The notes: generated by a model not told the origin, from the letters alone. Shown: positions 11,450 through 24,332, counted from the first letter of the stretch. The stretch is 64,000 nt of DNA from Ophioderma brevispina (GCA_023653785.1 JAMKCH010012495.1:183777-247776); one strand, 5' to 3'. Program-made: numbers and translations.

Positions 11450-12450
11450 AAAACGCCCAGGATTCAAAGTGGCTACATTCAAAAGCAACGCAAGTACAAA
11501 TGCTAATTTGGCAACATGGCGACCATTTGGGATATGCAAATAGATTTATTAAAATGGATGGCTATGAATTCCATTTTGGTTGTGTTTAATTATCAACATC
11601 TCATTTTAGCAGTTTTGTGGGGAGTTTTTGGTACCGAAATATTTCTTCTATGAGTCAGATATGGGCGCACCTAGTTAAGGCGCAATTCCAATGGCAGCCA
11701 TTTGTTTTTGCAAATTACATGCTCAAGTTTGACCTCCCCTTGGAAGTCTTGCATACCCACAGAGTATAATAATTGTAATTGGAAACTTAAGTGTAAGCTT
11801 CATCATTTGATACCTTGACCAATGACCGTTAAAGTCACATGTGCTCAAAATTTATGAAAATGGTGCCATTTTGGATTTCTGCAAATTTAGGTTTTAATTA
11901 AAAATGCATGGCTTTGGGTTTTGGTGGTTTCCATTTATACGAAACACCTTGTGTTAGCATATTTTCACTAAAATAATTCTTCTACAAGACAGGATATGGG
12001 CAGAAATAATATGACGAAATTTCAGGAAGCGGCATTTTCCTTTATGCAAAGTAGCATGCTTAGGTTGTCACCTCCGAGTCTTTTAAAACATGTTTAGTTA
12101 TATTAGTACAAGAGTTTAATTGCAAAACTTTTAAAAGTGCTTGTTCATCCATGTGATACCTGAACATTGACTGTTAAAGTCAAATTAGGCTCAAATTTAT
12201 GAAAATGGGCGGCCATTTTGGGATTTTGCCGATTAGGTTTAATTTAAAAATGTATGGCTTTGAGTTCTGCTGGTCGTCCATTGTCAAACACCTCATTTAG
12301 CATTTATTCCACTAAAAAATTCCTTCTAAAATCACATATGGCTAAAACTAGTTATGGAGCAATTTCAATGGCGGCCATTTTGTTTTATGCAAATTAGCAG
12401 GCTTAAGCTCCTACTTTGAATGTCTATCATGCAAATATTTATAGATGATG
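11450..12450 (+). repeat. ATGGC-core satellite, right block (~170-bp monomers, ~340-bp higher-order units)
   Basis: ATGGC(N)GCCAT-type cores recur near 11515, 11692, 11860, 12032, 12207 and 12370, a mean spacing of about 171 bp. Monomers alternate. One type is followed by 'TGCAAATTAGCA.GCTTAAG'. The other is followed by 'GATT.GGTTTAATTAAAAA' and 'ATGGCTTTGGGTT'-like text (unit starts near 11562, 11909 and 12252). This gives a 340-bp dimeric higher-order period with about three units. Divergence between units is considerable. The core resembles the YY1-type AANATGGCGGC consensus, but that functional link is only a motif resemblance. Confidence 0.8.
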
Positions 12451-12459
12451 TGTCTAAGT

Positions 12460-15428
12460 AAGTTGATACCACACCCGCTTTGCCACTCCTGAAGGTACCG
12501 ACCAACCATCTGGCCTAAATGACAAGAGTAAATACTTAACGCACGCTCTTTCCTACGATCCTAAGCATGTAGACTCAAATTATGTAATGTGTTTTTGGGC
12601 ATATGATATATTATCATTCTCACATCTGCTCCCTAACCTTTCCAAAAGCGATGATGGTTGGGCAGACAAGATTATGGCAGAGGAGATTATGAATGATATT
12701 TCTATATTTCCCCACCGTCTTCGTAATCCGAGAGATTCCTATTTCCAGTTCTATTTGTGAGATTATCGCACAAAGGCATACAATATCTAAGCATCGCGTT
12801 AAAATGTACTTTGCAGATTTTATTTGCACTTGGGATTATAATTCAACACAAAATGACTTTTAATCCAGAAACACTAAACTTAACTGGCGTTGACATTATT
12901 CATGTCAAACTGTGGTCTTTGTTCCTATCGCAGACTGATACCATTTCAATTATTTAAAGATTCGTAACCAGATTTAAACGTTTTCCTCGAGGAACATAGT
13001 CTCAGCACTTAATCTCTGGATTCATTACCAGTGACTCTGTTACATGTATTGAGACAGGTGTGAACACGACGTCATGTAATATTGATTTGCTAATCATTGT
13101 AACATACCATTTGCGATCCATGCACTTACATAATTCTCCAACAAAAACCAGACAGGGATAAACTACAGATTACAAGAAATTTAGGGAACACGTTTTATGT
13201 TCTTTTTTTTTTTTTTTTTGAGTGATAACATCTAAAATGCGATCTGAAATGCGAATCGGATTGGGTAACATAAATCTACGCTTAACTTGAAATTAAACAA
13301 GATATGTCCCTTTATCTTTACCACCTCCTTTGCCAAATTGAACGACTACATGCTAAAGAATACTGTCTTTGAGATCGGGTATGTCCATGCTATGCACATG
13401 GAATATTACGTTATACAGGTGTGAAACAAACGGACCTGATTGTGTCCCGCACTTTGTACCTTTTAGTACCCATATAGATGATGTGACCTATGACGTCACT
13501 TGTTGACCTTCAGAGACGCCCTCTGTTGTTTTCTGGCATGCCAACATATTACCGTATTCTGTGACAGACCAACTAAATCTGGTTATACATTGCAGAATTT
13601 TTCCTGATCTAAATTTGTCACAAAATGCAGCTGGTAGCATTAGCGTGATTAGGCTTGATAAGAAAGTTATTATTATTTAATTCGAAACAAAAGTTACAGC
13701 AAAAAACAGAAGTTCCCCATGCAAAGTATAGGTGCTTTTGCCTGCCGTTTCTCTCTTACCCAACAGTGGGCGCCATAAACATAAACAGATGTCACATCAT
13801 CATATGCAACATAACTCAATAATCAACGAAAATCTACGCTCGATTATCTGTATTGCTGCACAAATCATTCACATCGGTTACTACGCAAATTAAAGAAATA
13901 ACCTGTTTTTTCCGAAGATACCGTGTATAGGGAGACAAACATGTATTATACCTAGAGATGCAAAATCAGGATCAATTTTTTATCTTATTTATTTATTGTT
14001 TACAAACTCTGTAGGAAATAGTTATGGGATCGAAACCCGATGCCATGAACTAAAAAGAGGAATTTTCTACATGTCAATTTCATCACCAGGTATAAACCTA
14101 ATTCCCATTGGTCAGTTACTACTATAAGCCATTGTAAAACAAATCCAAACAAACAATTAAATAAACAACAGATAAACAACTGATAGCTGCGCTCATACCG
14201 GGGATGATACGCGCTGTGACTGCTCGACGGCTACGGAACCCGTTTTTTACGCTCCGATGCCATGGAATCAGTCCGCACATTTCAGTTTTATCTCTGCCGC
14301 GCACCATTTTTCGTTTGAGGGATCACGTCATTTTACATGGCTGGGATCGTATCCATAGATCGTGCACTCCAGGGCGGAGATCCCGGATACGCCCAAGCCG
14401 TGGAGGGTAAAGCATGTGTTTAGTATGTGTAATATTTTCACAGACGATTAACAAACCCCATATGCACACACAAGCGACCTAGGATCATACATGCCTAAAG
14501 CATCATCGCCTTGCAGATTAATATGTGACTGACTCATAAAATGTTACATACCAGTGAAAAATTTGCGGTTCCTTAAAATGTAAATTATCCCAGGTTCCCA
14601 TAAAAAAACAAATATTGATTTAAACGTCATTGCCGGAGGGATAAAATTTGCATGCTGGGTTTGTGGGTCTGTGTTAGTTAAAAATTCACATAAATAAAAG
14701 GTTAGGTCTCAATGTTTTACATAGGCCTACTCCATTATTGTCTATTGATAGGCCTATATCAATTGAGTCCTTGTGGCACGAAAATTAATTCATGTTTATT
14801 TTACTAAGACACATAACCCATAAAAAATATTCAAACTCAGATTCATGTTGGTATATTTTCGCAGAGTTCACATCAATTAGTACATTTCAAATTTTTAAAT
14901 CCAGTATGAATCTATACCCTTGCCTGGCATGACACGATATCACCACTACGAGAGATTAGGACCAATTAACAATTACATTAAAATTCGAGGCAAAAGATTG
15001 ATTTTACGAGCGTACCTCCCAAAAGTTTTCTTCGTTTGTCTTCTAAAAACAACTAAGATTTTTCTACATTTAGTGAATATTATCCTTCCACTCTCTGATA
15101 CTAAAATCATAGAGAGCTTTTGGTTTCAACAGATGTTTGATGGATCTTGACCGTCTTCTACAGTCAATTAAAAATTTCGGCGTATGGTACTTAAAACTCC
15201 ATTTAAACGCTTGACCTGATTGTGAAGATTGACTGCAACAATTTTTCAACTTTTTAACTTATGATAATAATTCTCTCTTTCGCAATACGGTGTTCCGATA
15301 TCAATTACCCTTGCCAGGCAATTGGTTTACAGCAGGGTCACACCGCCGTCCAACTTCCATTGAAATATCGCCAGTAGTGTGATTATTATTTGAAGAGCTC
15401 CACGAAAGAGTTTTTGGTTTTGTTGATC
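12460..15428. other. Unannotated 3-kb stretch
   Basis: AT-rich DNA with a poly-T run (13202-13219) and one CRE-like TGACGTCA at 13490. A locally GC-richer piece at 14190-14410 has an open frame (14204-14410 plus) followed by GTAAAG, which resembles a splice donor. Its translation is basic and not recognised. 'TAGGCCTA'-like words lie at 14723-14757. No RNA genes or repeat partners were found. Confidence 0.4.
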
Positions 15429-16101
15429 ATAGTGCAGTTAGTGTCCACTGTAAACGGGCATCGACCTTTTGCCCACCCAACCAAATCAGTGTGACATGAA
15501 TCCAATCATAAGTTTGATCGTATTTAAATGATTCCCACTTCACAGGGCACCATCCAATCAACGATCATGAACGATAGGATGGAGCGATTACCCACACATT
15601 GTGGGCATGAACATTGGCGAGAGGCAGTGTTTTTACACATGTTGAAGCCTTGTTAGCAATGGTCGTTTTTTCGGAGTCTTGTAGCACCGTATGTCAACCA
15701 AATTACATCACCATGTTGTAGAGAATAGATTATCTTGGTTGTAAGCTTTAAGAGAGGATAGGTCTAACCGTTGTCCATGGCGCCCTCTTGAATAGCCCAG
15801 CAATCACTGGTGATTTTTGACCATAGAGTTAGCATTATACCCTACCAGGAATACACTCTTTTAAAAGTTAAACCATTTTCGGATTTATGAAGTTCTGATA
15901 ATAATAAAATTCCCAAATATGTTATTGGGGATAATCTTATTCTACAATTAGAGCTTCTACCAGGAAAATCCCTTGAGCACTTTTCTTGCAACCGGACGTG
16001 GAGTTTTCTCAGTCCTACGTTAAGAACAGAGTACGCATGACAGGTCAAGGCTATTGAATGCACTGTGTGAACAGTGCATAGGGAAATTGGACAGTAACTG
16101 C
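15429..16101 (+). repeat. Dispersed repeat family R2, copy 2
   Basis: Direct-orientation partner of 1470-2138, about 14 kb away. The right boundary is at about 'TTGGACAGTAA', after which the sequence is unrelated and soon becomes CpG-rich. The minus-strand frame 15842-16120 lies within the repeat and shows no domain. Confidence 0.85.
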
Positions 16102-16142
16102 AAGATGTCGAGGAAATCAACGTGTTACTTTAGTCTTTGTCA

Positions 16143-16243
16143 AGACGCCTCGCATTTTTATCCACCAACCGCGGGGGAGCGCGCCGAAGCGCCCGTGTCG
16201 AACGCCGGGAGGCGTTGCAGGCAGAGCGGAATGCGAGGCGTCT
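16143..16243. repeat. CpG-rich foldback with perfect 14-bp arms
   Basis: The arm at 16143-16156 (AGACGCCTCGCATT) is exactly the reverse complement of 16230-16243. The interior is very CpG-rich and holds a second perfect hairpin (16201-16216, arms AACGCC and GGCGTT). The CpG density contrasts with flanking AT-rich DNA, so the piece is either a recent small foldback element or a short unmethylated or structured segment. The three overlapping open frames reflect GC content. Confidence 0.8.
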
Positions 16244-16259
16244 TTGCGCAAATTGGTAT

Positions 16260-18330
16260 TTCCCTGTGCATGCATATGGCAAACAAAGTATGTCGTCATC
16301 GTAAGACCGCCAATTCATCGATGACAACATCTCAGATACTGCAATATCGATGACGTACGCCGTCAAAATTCCCATATCGAGTTTTTGACACGGCCGTGAT
16401 TAGCATACGATTCAAAGCACAAAATAGTTCACTCGACGAAATTTTGACAGCGGCGAGTGAGTCCGGTACGGTAGTGAGATGGCAGATGGGCTAGTTATAG
16501 CCCAGCTCTGCAGAAATAAAAGTCCCCAGTAAAAGTTATTCCCACCTTCCACTGCACAAAACACGTGAATATGAGACGTAGACTAGGCAACGTCAGTCAT
16601 TTTATCAAACTATTCGTACGCAGTGACCAGTCAAAAAGTGCACCACAGACTGACAAGTGATTTGAACATTAAAATGAGGGATACTGACCCGCGGATCATC
16701 ATGCCATCGCAAATGTGGCATGTGGCGAAACATCCCAAAATTCAAGCCAGAAATGAAGTTAGTCACAAATTCAGCCGAGACTTTAGAGGAGACACGCACT
16801 CCCTAGTCCTAGTTAGGCAAGAATTTACCTCGACAAATTACATGACAAATTGACAAGGCAAGGCACCACCAAAATGTCCAAATCTGCACAATAAGGCTAA
16901 ACTCTTGGCCGAACCATGGCTGAACGATGAGCAATGAAACTACGGGTAACAAACAACTATGGTTCACTACAATGACTGAAATCACATTACATTTAGTAGT
17001 GACAAAACCGTATCACTCATACCGTAGCGCGTTAGCTTCAAATACGCTCATCTCATTATACTCCGCACCATCTTGGGAGGTAGTTGGGCGAATGGAGGGG
17101 TCGAAAGTAACCCTCCCCATTCCTAGGCCATTTGTCCACACATTTGTCCCCCATAAGCGAGACTTGTGGCTTGTCCCATTAGTTTTTTTTTTTTTTAATT
17201 TAATGCATATAACATTACATGAATTTCATGTTATTGCCCGCTGAGAGTGAGTCCCTCATTTCCCCCACAGCATAGTTTCTGGGGCTTTCAGGTTTGAAAA
17301 ATAATGTATATAGTGCAGGGACCATGATCGCTGATGATCTCTACAATATCTTTTGTTTGGAAAACATTTTAAATCCCAAAGATGCTACACACTTGTACCT
17401 TTAGTTCTTGAACTTCGAGTGAAATGGCCCAAGTGAATCATTGGATGAAATAAAACGAGAATTTAGATCAGCGATCTCTCTACAATAAAATCAAAATATC
17501 TCACAGAGAAATGCACATTTTAGTTGATATTTTTTATTTTTAGTATGATGTATAGTTTTTTTGGGGACAGTCTGTATTTAAAGACTGTTGAAATAAGTGA
17601 AATGTTGAAATAACAATCATGTAATTTATGTTGATTTTGGCGGCTCTACACTTCATCAGCCGGTGTTTTCAGAGAGTAAGGGGTTTCGTGGGTATTAGAG
17701 AGACATAGTATACTAATGCTCCATTGTGATGAGAATTCTTAGTCTAATCACCACGAGGTATTACAATTTGGTTTGTTGTTTGTTTTTTGTTTGTTTTGCT
17801 TTGTTTTATACTGTTTTGTCTAATAATAGGGTTGACCCTTTCGCCCGTAATTAAAATTAAGCATCTAAGCTAGTCAAAATTATCCCTATTTTAATCTCCT
17901 TATGAGCTCATCAAATACATCAATCTTTTATCCAAAATAAGGCACCTCATAAATTATGACCACCGTACAACTGAAATTTATCACTTGATTTGACTGATAT
18001 TTTACAAAACTATACCTTTTGGAACTCCTTCTGGTAGAAAACTAACTTCATTAGGTGCCATTTGCAGGCAATAGAGAACACGGTTTCAGCGTTCCATGTC
18101 ACGATTTGTCTTACATATTTAATTCCAAACAAACCTTTGTTTACTCAAAGATGTGCCTGGGCCATTCGTTAAAGTGTTCAAGTTTGCTCTCCAAAAGACG
18201 ACGAAATATCAACTAAGAATTCCTGAAAATCATTGAAAATCGTAAACTTTAATATTCTACAGAACACGGAACAATGCAAGGGGGGTGTGATTAAAAATAT
18301 ATCGATTTTTAGTATATTGCCCACGTTAAA
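16260..18330. other. Unannotated 2-kb stretch
   Basis: Open frames at 16623-16853 and 16927-17244 (plus) and 16605-16799 (minus) have no recognised domain. A poly-T run occurs at 17185-17200 and a TTTG-rich tract at 17768-17815. A short imperfect inverted pair of the word CCGTCAAAATT lies near 16365 and 16440. Confidence 0.4.
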
Positions 18331-18336
18331 CGGAAG

Positions 18337-18364
18337 TAACGTATCTGTCGTTACGTATCTGTCG
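18337..18364. repeat. 14-bp tandem duplication
   Basis: Two adjacent copies of T(A/T)ACGTATCTGTCG lie head to tail with one mismatch. Confidence 0.85.
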
Positions 18365-18609
18365 GGCCTTTTTCGTCGTTTGCTGTTTTGATGAAAGTAC
18401 GTGCTGCACCGACTTAGTAGAATATAAGATCAGGTATGACCTTCATACTAAAGCATGGGTGGTGGGATTCGAACTTGATGTACACGCCGGATTGCAAAGA
18501 GCGTAGTAGGAGGGAGGTCTGAATGGGACCGGTTAACGTCTCTGTCGCCGTATGAACTAACGGCGGGAATAATTTGTTAGTACCTAGTCTGGGAAATAGT
18601 TATGTTTGA

Positions 18610-19080
18610 AACAAAGATTTTTTATGCAAAAATGTTGTAGTCGCTGGGCGGGAGAGGAAAAAACCTCATATGTTGCATTTATTGACCTTTTAAAAGCCAA
18701 AAAATCATCATGTAGTTAAAAACGGTTACATGACAGAACCTCTATTTAAAATTTCTGAGAGACACCAAAAACTGAATAACTTTGACTGTTTGTAAGCATG
18801 CACTATGAAATGGTTTTCTTCTAAATATATTAGGTCATTATTTACTCCCAGATTCTGAAATAAGTTGTATAATGCATTTACTCATATTTGGCTAAATCAA
18901 TGCGAGACCCCGACCGATGTGAACCAAATGCACATATAGGTTTTAGCACTGGGCACCTTTTTACAGATGAGGTTTTGCATTTGACCTATGGAGTTACATT
19001 GAGGTTTTCCGCCCAGCGACGATGTAATAATATAACATTGTCATCTTCTCGATTTATCACATATTGGAACATAGGTATCC
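18610..19080. repeat. Candidate foldback element centred near 18830
   Basis: 'GTCGCTGGGCGG' followed by 'GAAAAAACCTCA' (from about 18638) reappears inverted as 'TGAGGTTTTCCGCCCAGCGAC' (ending about 19021). Weaker similarity extends outward on both sides. The 330-bp interior shows no coding potential; an open frame at 18888-19175 crosses the right arm. No target duplication is obvious. Confidence 0.5.
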
Positions 19081-19099
19081 AGTTATTTTTAGCAATTTG

Positions 19100-19880
19100 G
19101 ATCCATTCGAATTATGGTAACTTATTGTCTGCAAATATGGCGATGCTTCAGAGAACTCTTGCGACGAAACTTTAATAATCCATATTATAATGTTTTAAAC
19201 TTAACAATTAGTGCAACAGAAGGCTGATATGAACATGCATTGCCAATCTGTGACTATGCGCTTTGTGTAACGAGCAGAGGAGCATTTGTTAAAGGACGGA
19301 TTTTGGGCCTCGGCGACATGGCGAAAAAGCAAGAATTATGCATTCTTTATCCTTATTGCTTGATATTTTGCTTCAGTACGGTTACACCACACTATTCCGA
19401 TCTTTTGAAAAACATAACTCTAAGTATAATTTATATGTCATACACTTCATCTAAAGGCCAAAAACAAGCTTTTTTAAACGGTGCATGGACTGTGAGCGCC
19501 ACTAAAAACGGTTGTTGGACCACTTTATCGGAGAATGGACCTTTTACAAATGTCTGCGAGTTCCCGCATGGATAATATGTTTTATAGAATCCAAATTACT
19601 GCTTCGAAGAGGAGGGTCGCCTTATGAACGTTTCATCGAGAAGTTTTGTAAAGTTTTGTTAATAAACGAGACCAATGCACCTTCATCAATCGGCAATCAA
19701 GGAGTTTACCCGGCCTCGTTATAACAGGGGTAAGGTGTAAATCCACTGTTTTTTCAATTTTTAATATGTTATAAAACGTTTTGGTCTGGATGAGCAAAAT
19801 GGTCGTCCTCTACCTTGGACCCTAAAGCAGTTTGTGGAAGACCCATCTCGCAAGCCCAAAAGGGCTGTAGAACCTTGATA
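19100..19880. other. Unannotated stretch with one longer open frame
   Basis: A 111-codon plus frame (19240-19575) and an overlapping frame (19512-19724) are open, but no domain or splice pattern is recognisable. The Cys/Trp content is not arranged in a known motif. Confidence 0.35.
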
Positions 19881-19884
19881 TAGG

Positions 19885-20080
19885 AAAGCATGATCACATC
19901 AACAGACTCAAGAACTGGCTGGTGGTCGTACAAAGAACTTCCGTGTCAAGATCGGAGTAGAACTCACCAAACTGCGATTGTGCGCGAGCCACAAACCATT
20001 AGCCACATCATAGAGGACGCTGAGGTCTACAAAGCCCCAAAGAGGAATTCCAGGCCTGAATCAAACCTGCATGATTGAAC
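19885..20080 (+). pseudogene. LINE ORF2 C-terminal fragment, second relic
   Basis: A plus frame reads 'REPQTISHIIEDAEVYKAP' (about 19984-20040). This matches the conserved C-terminal 'CGEPQTMSHI..CPLYKAP' signature of non-LTR retrotransposon ORF2 proteins. A neighbouring frame just upstream reads 'NCDC', supplying the missing cysteines, so one frameshift lies at about 19980. Upstream sequence near 19940 resembles the 'LRTGVGRTH' helix that normally precedes this motif. Only this tail is visible; no RT YADD box occurs upstream. It appears to be a different LINE subfamily from the 8.4-kb relic, judging by its HII.E versus RLSHE ending. Confidence 0.65.
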
Positions 20081-20084
20081 TATG

Positions 20085-20970
20085 AAGCTGGTTAAAGACG
20101 GCTCTTCCACTGTGATTGTGGAACTTGACCACCAACGAACGAACGGTCTGGTAGGCTAGGACTGAGGTTGTACTAGGTATCAGGCAGTGTATCCAGACGT
20201 GATGCGCTGCTGTATAACTCTGGACCCATGCAGCGTTTAAAAATTGGTTGTAAACATTTATGATTCTTAGTGTAAGCAATAACACCCAGATGAAATATGA
20301 TCTATAAACTATCAAATATCTTAACTGTAATGAGATCAAAAGAAACTTGCTTAAAGAATTGACCTGTGACTTTGGCCGAAGAGCATACAACCAGGAGCCT
20401 TGTAGGAAAATGTGTGCTGTTAGTTACGCGCCATATATTATCTGATTGATCAGTGAAAAATCCACATCCGCCTCAGTACAGACGTCTATGGGAAGCCATG
20501 TTGATGACACGTGAACGTGATGTTTATTGCCGAGATAGTACATGATATCAATTCGAAAGAAAAGAAAACAGGTTAACGATATGGACAAAAACCAATAAAC
20601 AAAAATCAAAAAAACAGCAACAAAAAGCGGTCGGCTCTTTCGATATACCCATTTTATTATTGTTATTCTATAATTGGTGAAATTTCATTTAAACTCGTTT
20701 AGTTCTTTACAGAAGACGCAAAGCTTATCTTCATACAGTCCATACATGGATAGTTTTGTTTATTGTGTGTCCCGTTTGTTTATGTGTGTGAGGTTATGGA
20801 CATGTTTTGTCAATATTTGGATAAATAATCGTTACAAACTAGGTTCATACCACCCAATCGATTAACCGGCTATTTGTGACCTTAGAAGTACAAGGTCCGA
20901 ATTTGAGCATTAACCAATTGATTGCACAATGCATATTATGAAAAACAAAAGAAAATTTACCGGAGGGGGG
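20085..20970. other. Unannotated stretch
   Basis: Minus-strand frames 20061-20390 and 20424-20609 and plus frame 20674-20865 show no recognised domain. The DNA is AT-rich with A-runs near 20600-20630. Confidence 0.4.
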
Positions 20971-20972
20971 AG

Positions 20973-21342
20973 GCCTTAAACAAATTTTACAAATTTGAAA
21001 AACTAAACAAATAATATATATTATATATCTTTAAAGCTAGCAAGGTAAATTTCAAAACATATAAACAGCCACACAAAAATCAAAAAGGTCAGCGAATCGT
21101 GCAATTCTGGCTTAATAATATAATAATCTCTATTTTTCGAGAATCAGGTTTTCAAATTGATAAGCCAAGGTTAATAATAATCCAAGATTATTCGACTCAT
21201 CAACTACGAAAGTGAATTTATGATACTGACAATTCACCGATTTTGTTAATTGTAAAAAGTGCAACCTTACTCAGCATCTAAATTTACCTATCCCACCTTT
21301 CGAATGTTCTCCAAAGCATGACAAGTGAGTAAGTTCAACGGG
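20973..21342 (+). repeat. 370-bp tandem duplication, unit 1
   Basis: Starts GGCCTTAAACAAA and aligns head to tail with 21343-21724. Shared landmarks are 'ATATATCTTTAAAGCT', 'AATTTCAAAACAT', 'TTAATAATAATCCA.GATTA', 'ACGAAAGTGA' and 'CAGCATCTAAATT'. Indels are frequent, including a longer TA-rich insertion in unit 2. Confidence 0.9.
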
Positions 21343-21724
21343 GCCTTAAACAAAATTTAGAAATTTGAAACCCTAAACCAATATATCGATAATTCTAGTA
21401 TATATATTATTATATATCTCTCTAATATATCTTTAAAGCTTAGCAATGTAAATTTCAAAACATTAGAAATCTCACAACAAGTCTAAAATGTCGAACCTTG
21501 CAATGCTCGCTCATGATATACATCATCTATTTCGATATTAAATCAGGTTTGTCAAATTGATTAAACATGCTTAATAATAATCCAGGATTATCGAACTCAA
21601 TCAATACGAAAGTGATGTATAAATGACATTCACTGTAAAAGTGCAACTTAATCAGCATCTAAATTGTACACATCAAACATTCGCAAGGTGTCTCCACACC
21701 CCAAGATGAAAGTGAGAAGTTCTT
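21343..21724 (+). repeat. 370-bp tandem duplication, unit 2
   Basis: Second unit directly abutting the first, with a period of about 370 bp. There is no third copy on either side. No coding content. Confidence 0.9.
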
Positions 21725-23480
21725 GATCTGAGACCTTCACGGTTACACCTTCTCTTTAATTTGACGTTTTCTCCGTAAGATGAGAGCTGGTTGGTTTCCG
21801 TCCCCAAATCGCGCTGAAGCCATAGAGGATTCCGTCATAGCTAGTAGACTTCTTCAATGGTCCAACGGGTATAAGAGTAATTAATGAGTTCACGAGATCT
21901 AGTGATCTTTTGGGGTTGGAATAATCATTCGTCCTTTAATTAAAAATCTGTGATTGTTGAAAACGAGTCAGATTTTTTGTCCCAAAACCAGGTGTAAGAA
22001 TTTACCATTGGGTTGACTCAGCTGATTCTACTATGAATGTTAATGTCAGAGTCCTATTTACATTTGAACATACGAAACAGAAGTAAGCTGAGAAAGTGTA
22101 CACGAGACACTAACTTTAATAGGGGGACATTAATAATGCTCGAAAACTATAGATGCGTTCACCAATTCAAACGTCAAGAGTTCTATTGAGGATTAGTTCG
22201 TCGGTTGAGCGAATCTCTGAGTATAACTTCAACCTTCGCCGAATGATATCAATCTTCTTAAGTGCTGTATATTGTAAGCTGAAAGCTAGTTATCAAGAGA
22301 TAGTTTTCTTCTTCTTAACCTTGTGAGAACTAAAACGCGACTCAACTTCGCCGACAAAATTACACAGTCACTTTTGGCTTAAAAAAAATTAATGTAAAAA
22401 GTCTTCATTTTCCTGGGCACACTTCAGAATTACGGCATGGAAAATTGTATAGGCATGAGTCGAAACCACGGACATGTGTGGTGTGTTTTGTTTTAGAGGG
22501 CTCTTTCCAGATCACCTGCACACATTTGGAAGGCCACATCTAAAGCTACTGAATATTGTGTTACAAACGTATACAAAAACTGGCCAGTCCCAAAGAGAGT
22601 TAAGAATATGTCAATTGATGAAAAAAAATACGCGTTTGGAATACCAAATAGATGTTATTTAGTAGTTTTATTTATTCCAGTTATGTTGCCATCAAACGTA
22701 GGAACAGTTGATTTAATGTCATTGGTTGGAATAGATCCCCGTTGAGTACGATCTAAATTGATTCCTCGTTCATTCCCTTTTTTCCTTTTTGTTATGGTTA
22801 TCGTATGTATAATATGTATTGATATAACTAATAGATTTAGATATACCCCACACTGGCACAAAAAGTATCTCGGCAGGTTTTCGATCAGTATTGTGCCAAA
22901 GTCAGACCATTTTGAAATTTTCGATCGTGGCTTTTCTTGCCTATGTCTGCTCTTTCATTTATATCTTGCTTTGATTTAAAAAGAGTGCAGAAATGGCTGA
23001 CCAAAAGTTGCAAGTTTTTTGATTTCAATGGGCATTGCAGTGAACTGGGACACGAACACGCGGACTACAATCAATATTGCAAAGTAGGGTCTTCTACGCT
23101 CATTCAGTCCGAGAGAAAATACGTGTAAAAGCAATACAACCACACGGATTTAGTGCGTTGTTTGTACGACGATACAACATGACATTGAAAATCCCAACAC
23201 TGCAACTTTTGAGTGTTCAATGAAAGAACAAGAATAAGCAATAAAATGTATATTCGAAACTTTCAAACACTGATCTGACTGTGACACAATACTGATTCGA
23301 AAAAACAATGCCGAGGTATTTTGTTTGTGCAGGTGTAATAGGTATATAGTAAACAGTATATTTACAGGATGACTATCTTGGATTTAAGAGTGCTTAATCC
23401 ATTACAGGAGGCGTTAATGAAAATTCCTCGTATATATATATTTGAGCTCGTGTTTGTTTGAAATTAAGATCGAACAACCT
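21725..23480. other. Unannotated stretch
   Basis: Short open frames (22474-22662, 22758-22979 and 22937-23128 plus; 22655-22861 minus) without recognised domains. No repeat partner found. Confidence 0.4.
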
Positions 23481-23483
23481 GAG

Positions 23484-23818
23484 GGCACATGTTGTCCAGT
23501 GGATATGACTGCCGATCATGATTCAAAGGTTTGCGGTTCGGGCCCCGCTGTGGCCAATGGGTTGGGCACTGGCCAAGGGCAATTTACCATCACTTGTTCG
23601 TCGACCCACGCGATATTCGGGTAGATGTTTATGGGGGGATATTACTAATCTAAGTGCGCATAGGCATGTGCAGTTGGCCGGGGCTGCCGGCCGAGGTGAT
23701 GATAGCGAAATGTTGTGGCCGATTTCGTGAAGGCAGCAGACGTATATAATAGGCAACACGCGCTGGTATCTGTGGAAAAGGCGCTATTATAATGTACTGT
23801 ATAGTATATTATTATTAA
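23484..23818 (+). mobile_element. tRNA-derived SINE
   Basis: The head contains an A-box-like 'GTCCAGTGGATATGACTGCC' (about 23494) and a B-box-like 'CGGTTCGGGCCCC' (23534-23546), spaced as in a tRNA-type RNA polymerase III promoter. The body then has 'TGGCCAAGGGCAATTTACC' (about 23570), the conserved core seen in many deuterostome SINEs. The 3' part ends in 'GGCGCTATTATAATG' and a tail of ATTATTATT (23807-23818), the usual LINE-shared tail and its microsatellite. It is about 335 bp, close to full length for this class. The open frames on both strands here are incidental. Core and tail match remembered SINE consensus text; no database search was done. Confidence 0.8.
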
Positions 23819-24332
23819 CCAAGAACACTTGAGTTAAGGATTACATGACCAGTCAATTGGAGTTAATTCACCTCCTCGTTGTTCTTGATATAGTTCCTAT
23901 TTTCTACTCTTCTCAATACCTTTATACTGATTACTATCTTATCCCCTCCATATATATTACATGTTACTCAGCTTGTTATTAGCGGTCTCTGATTTCATCT
24001 TAGTATAATCCTTCATTTATTCTGTCACAGAATGTCGTGATAGGTATTTGCTTGGATTGTTTTAAAGCTGGCACTGGCACATTTTCAGGAAACTAATGGT
24101 GAAATTCTTCAACTTGCTCGCAAATTAGCGTCTGAGGCCATTGGAAGAATAGAGAATATTTTACACATAAAAATCACATCACCACAAACCTTTAATAAAG
24201 TAAAGTATAAGAGGCTAAAAGGACATCCAGGTAAGGTGTAGGCCACTTTTAAGTTTGCACCGTAACTTTAATCAAAACATGTGTCGATACATGAATTCAT
24301 AGACTCGTATTCATTGGTATTTCACACTTAAA

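Noticed and set aside
14204..14412. GC-rich open frame followed by GTAAAG as a first coding exon
   Set aside because: The translation is basic and unrecognised, no promoter or downstream exon could be paired with it, and an antisense frame is equally open.
18440..18520. tRNA gene or SINE on the minus strand (AGTTCGAATCCCACC)
   Set aside because: The B-box-like word is good, but no A box, acceptor-stem pairing or SINE core was found at the right spacing.
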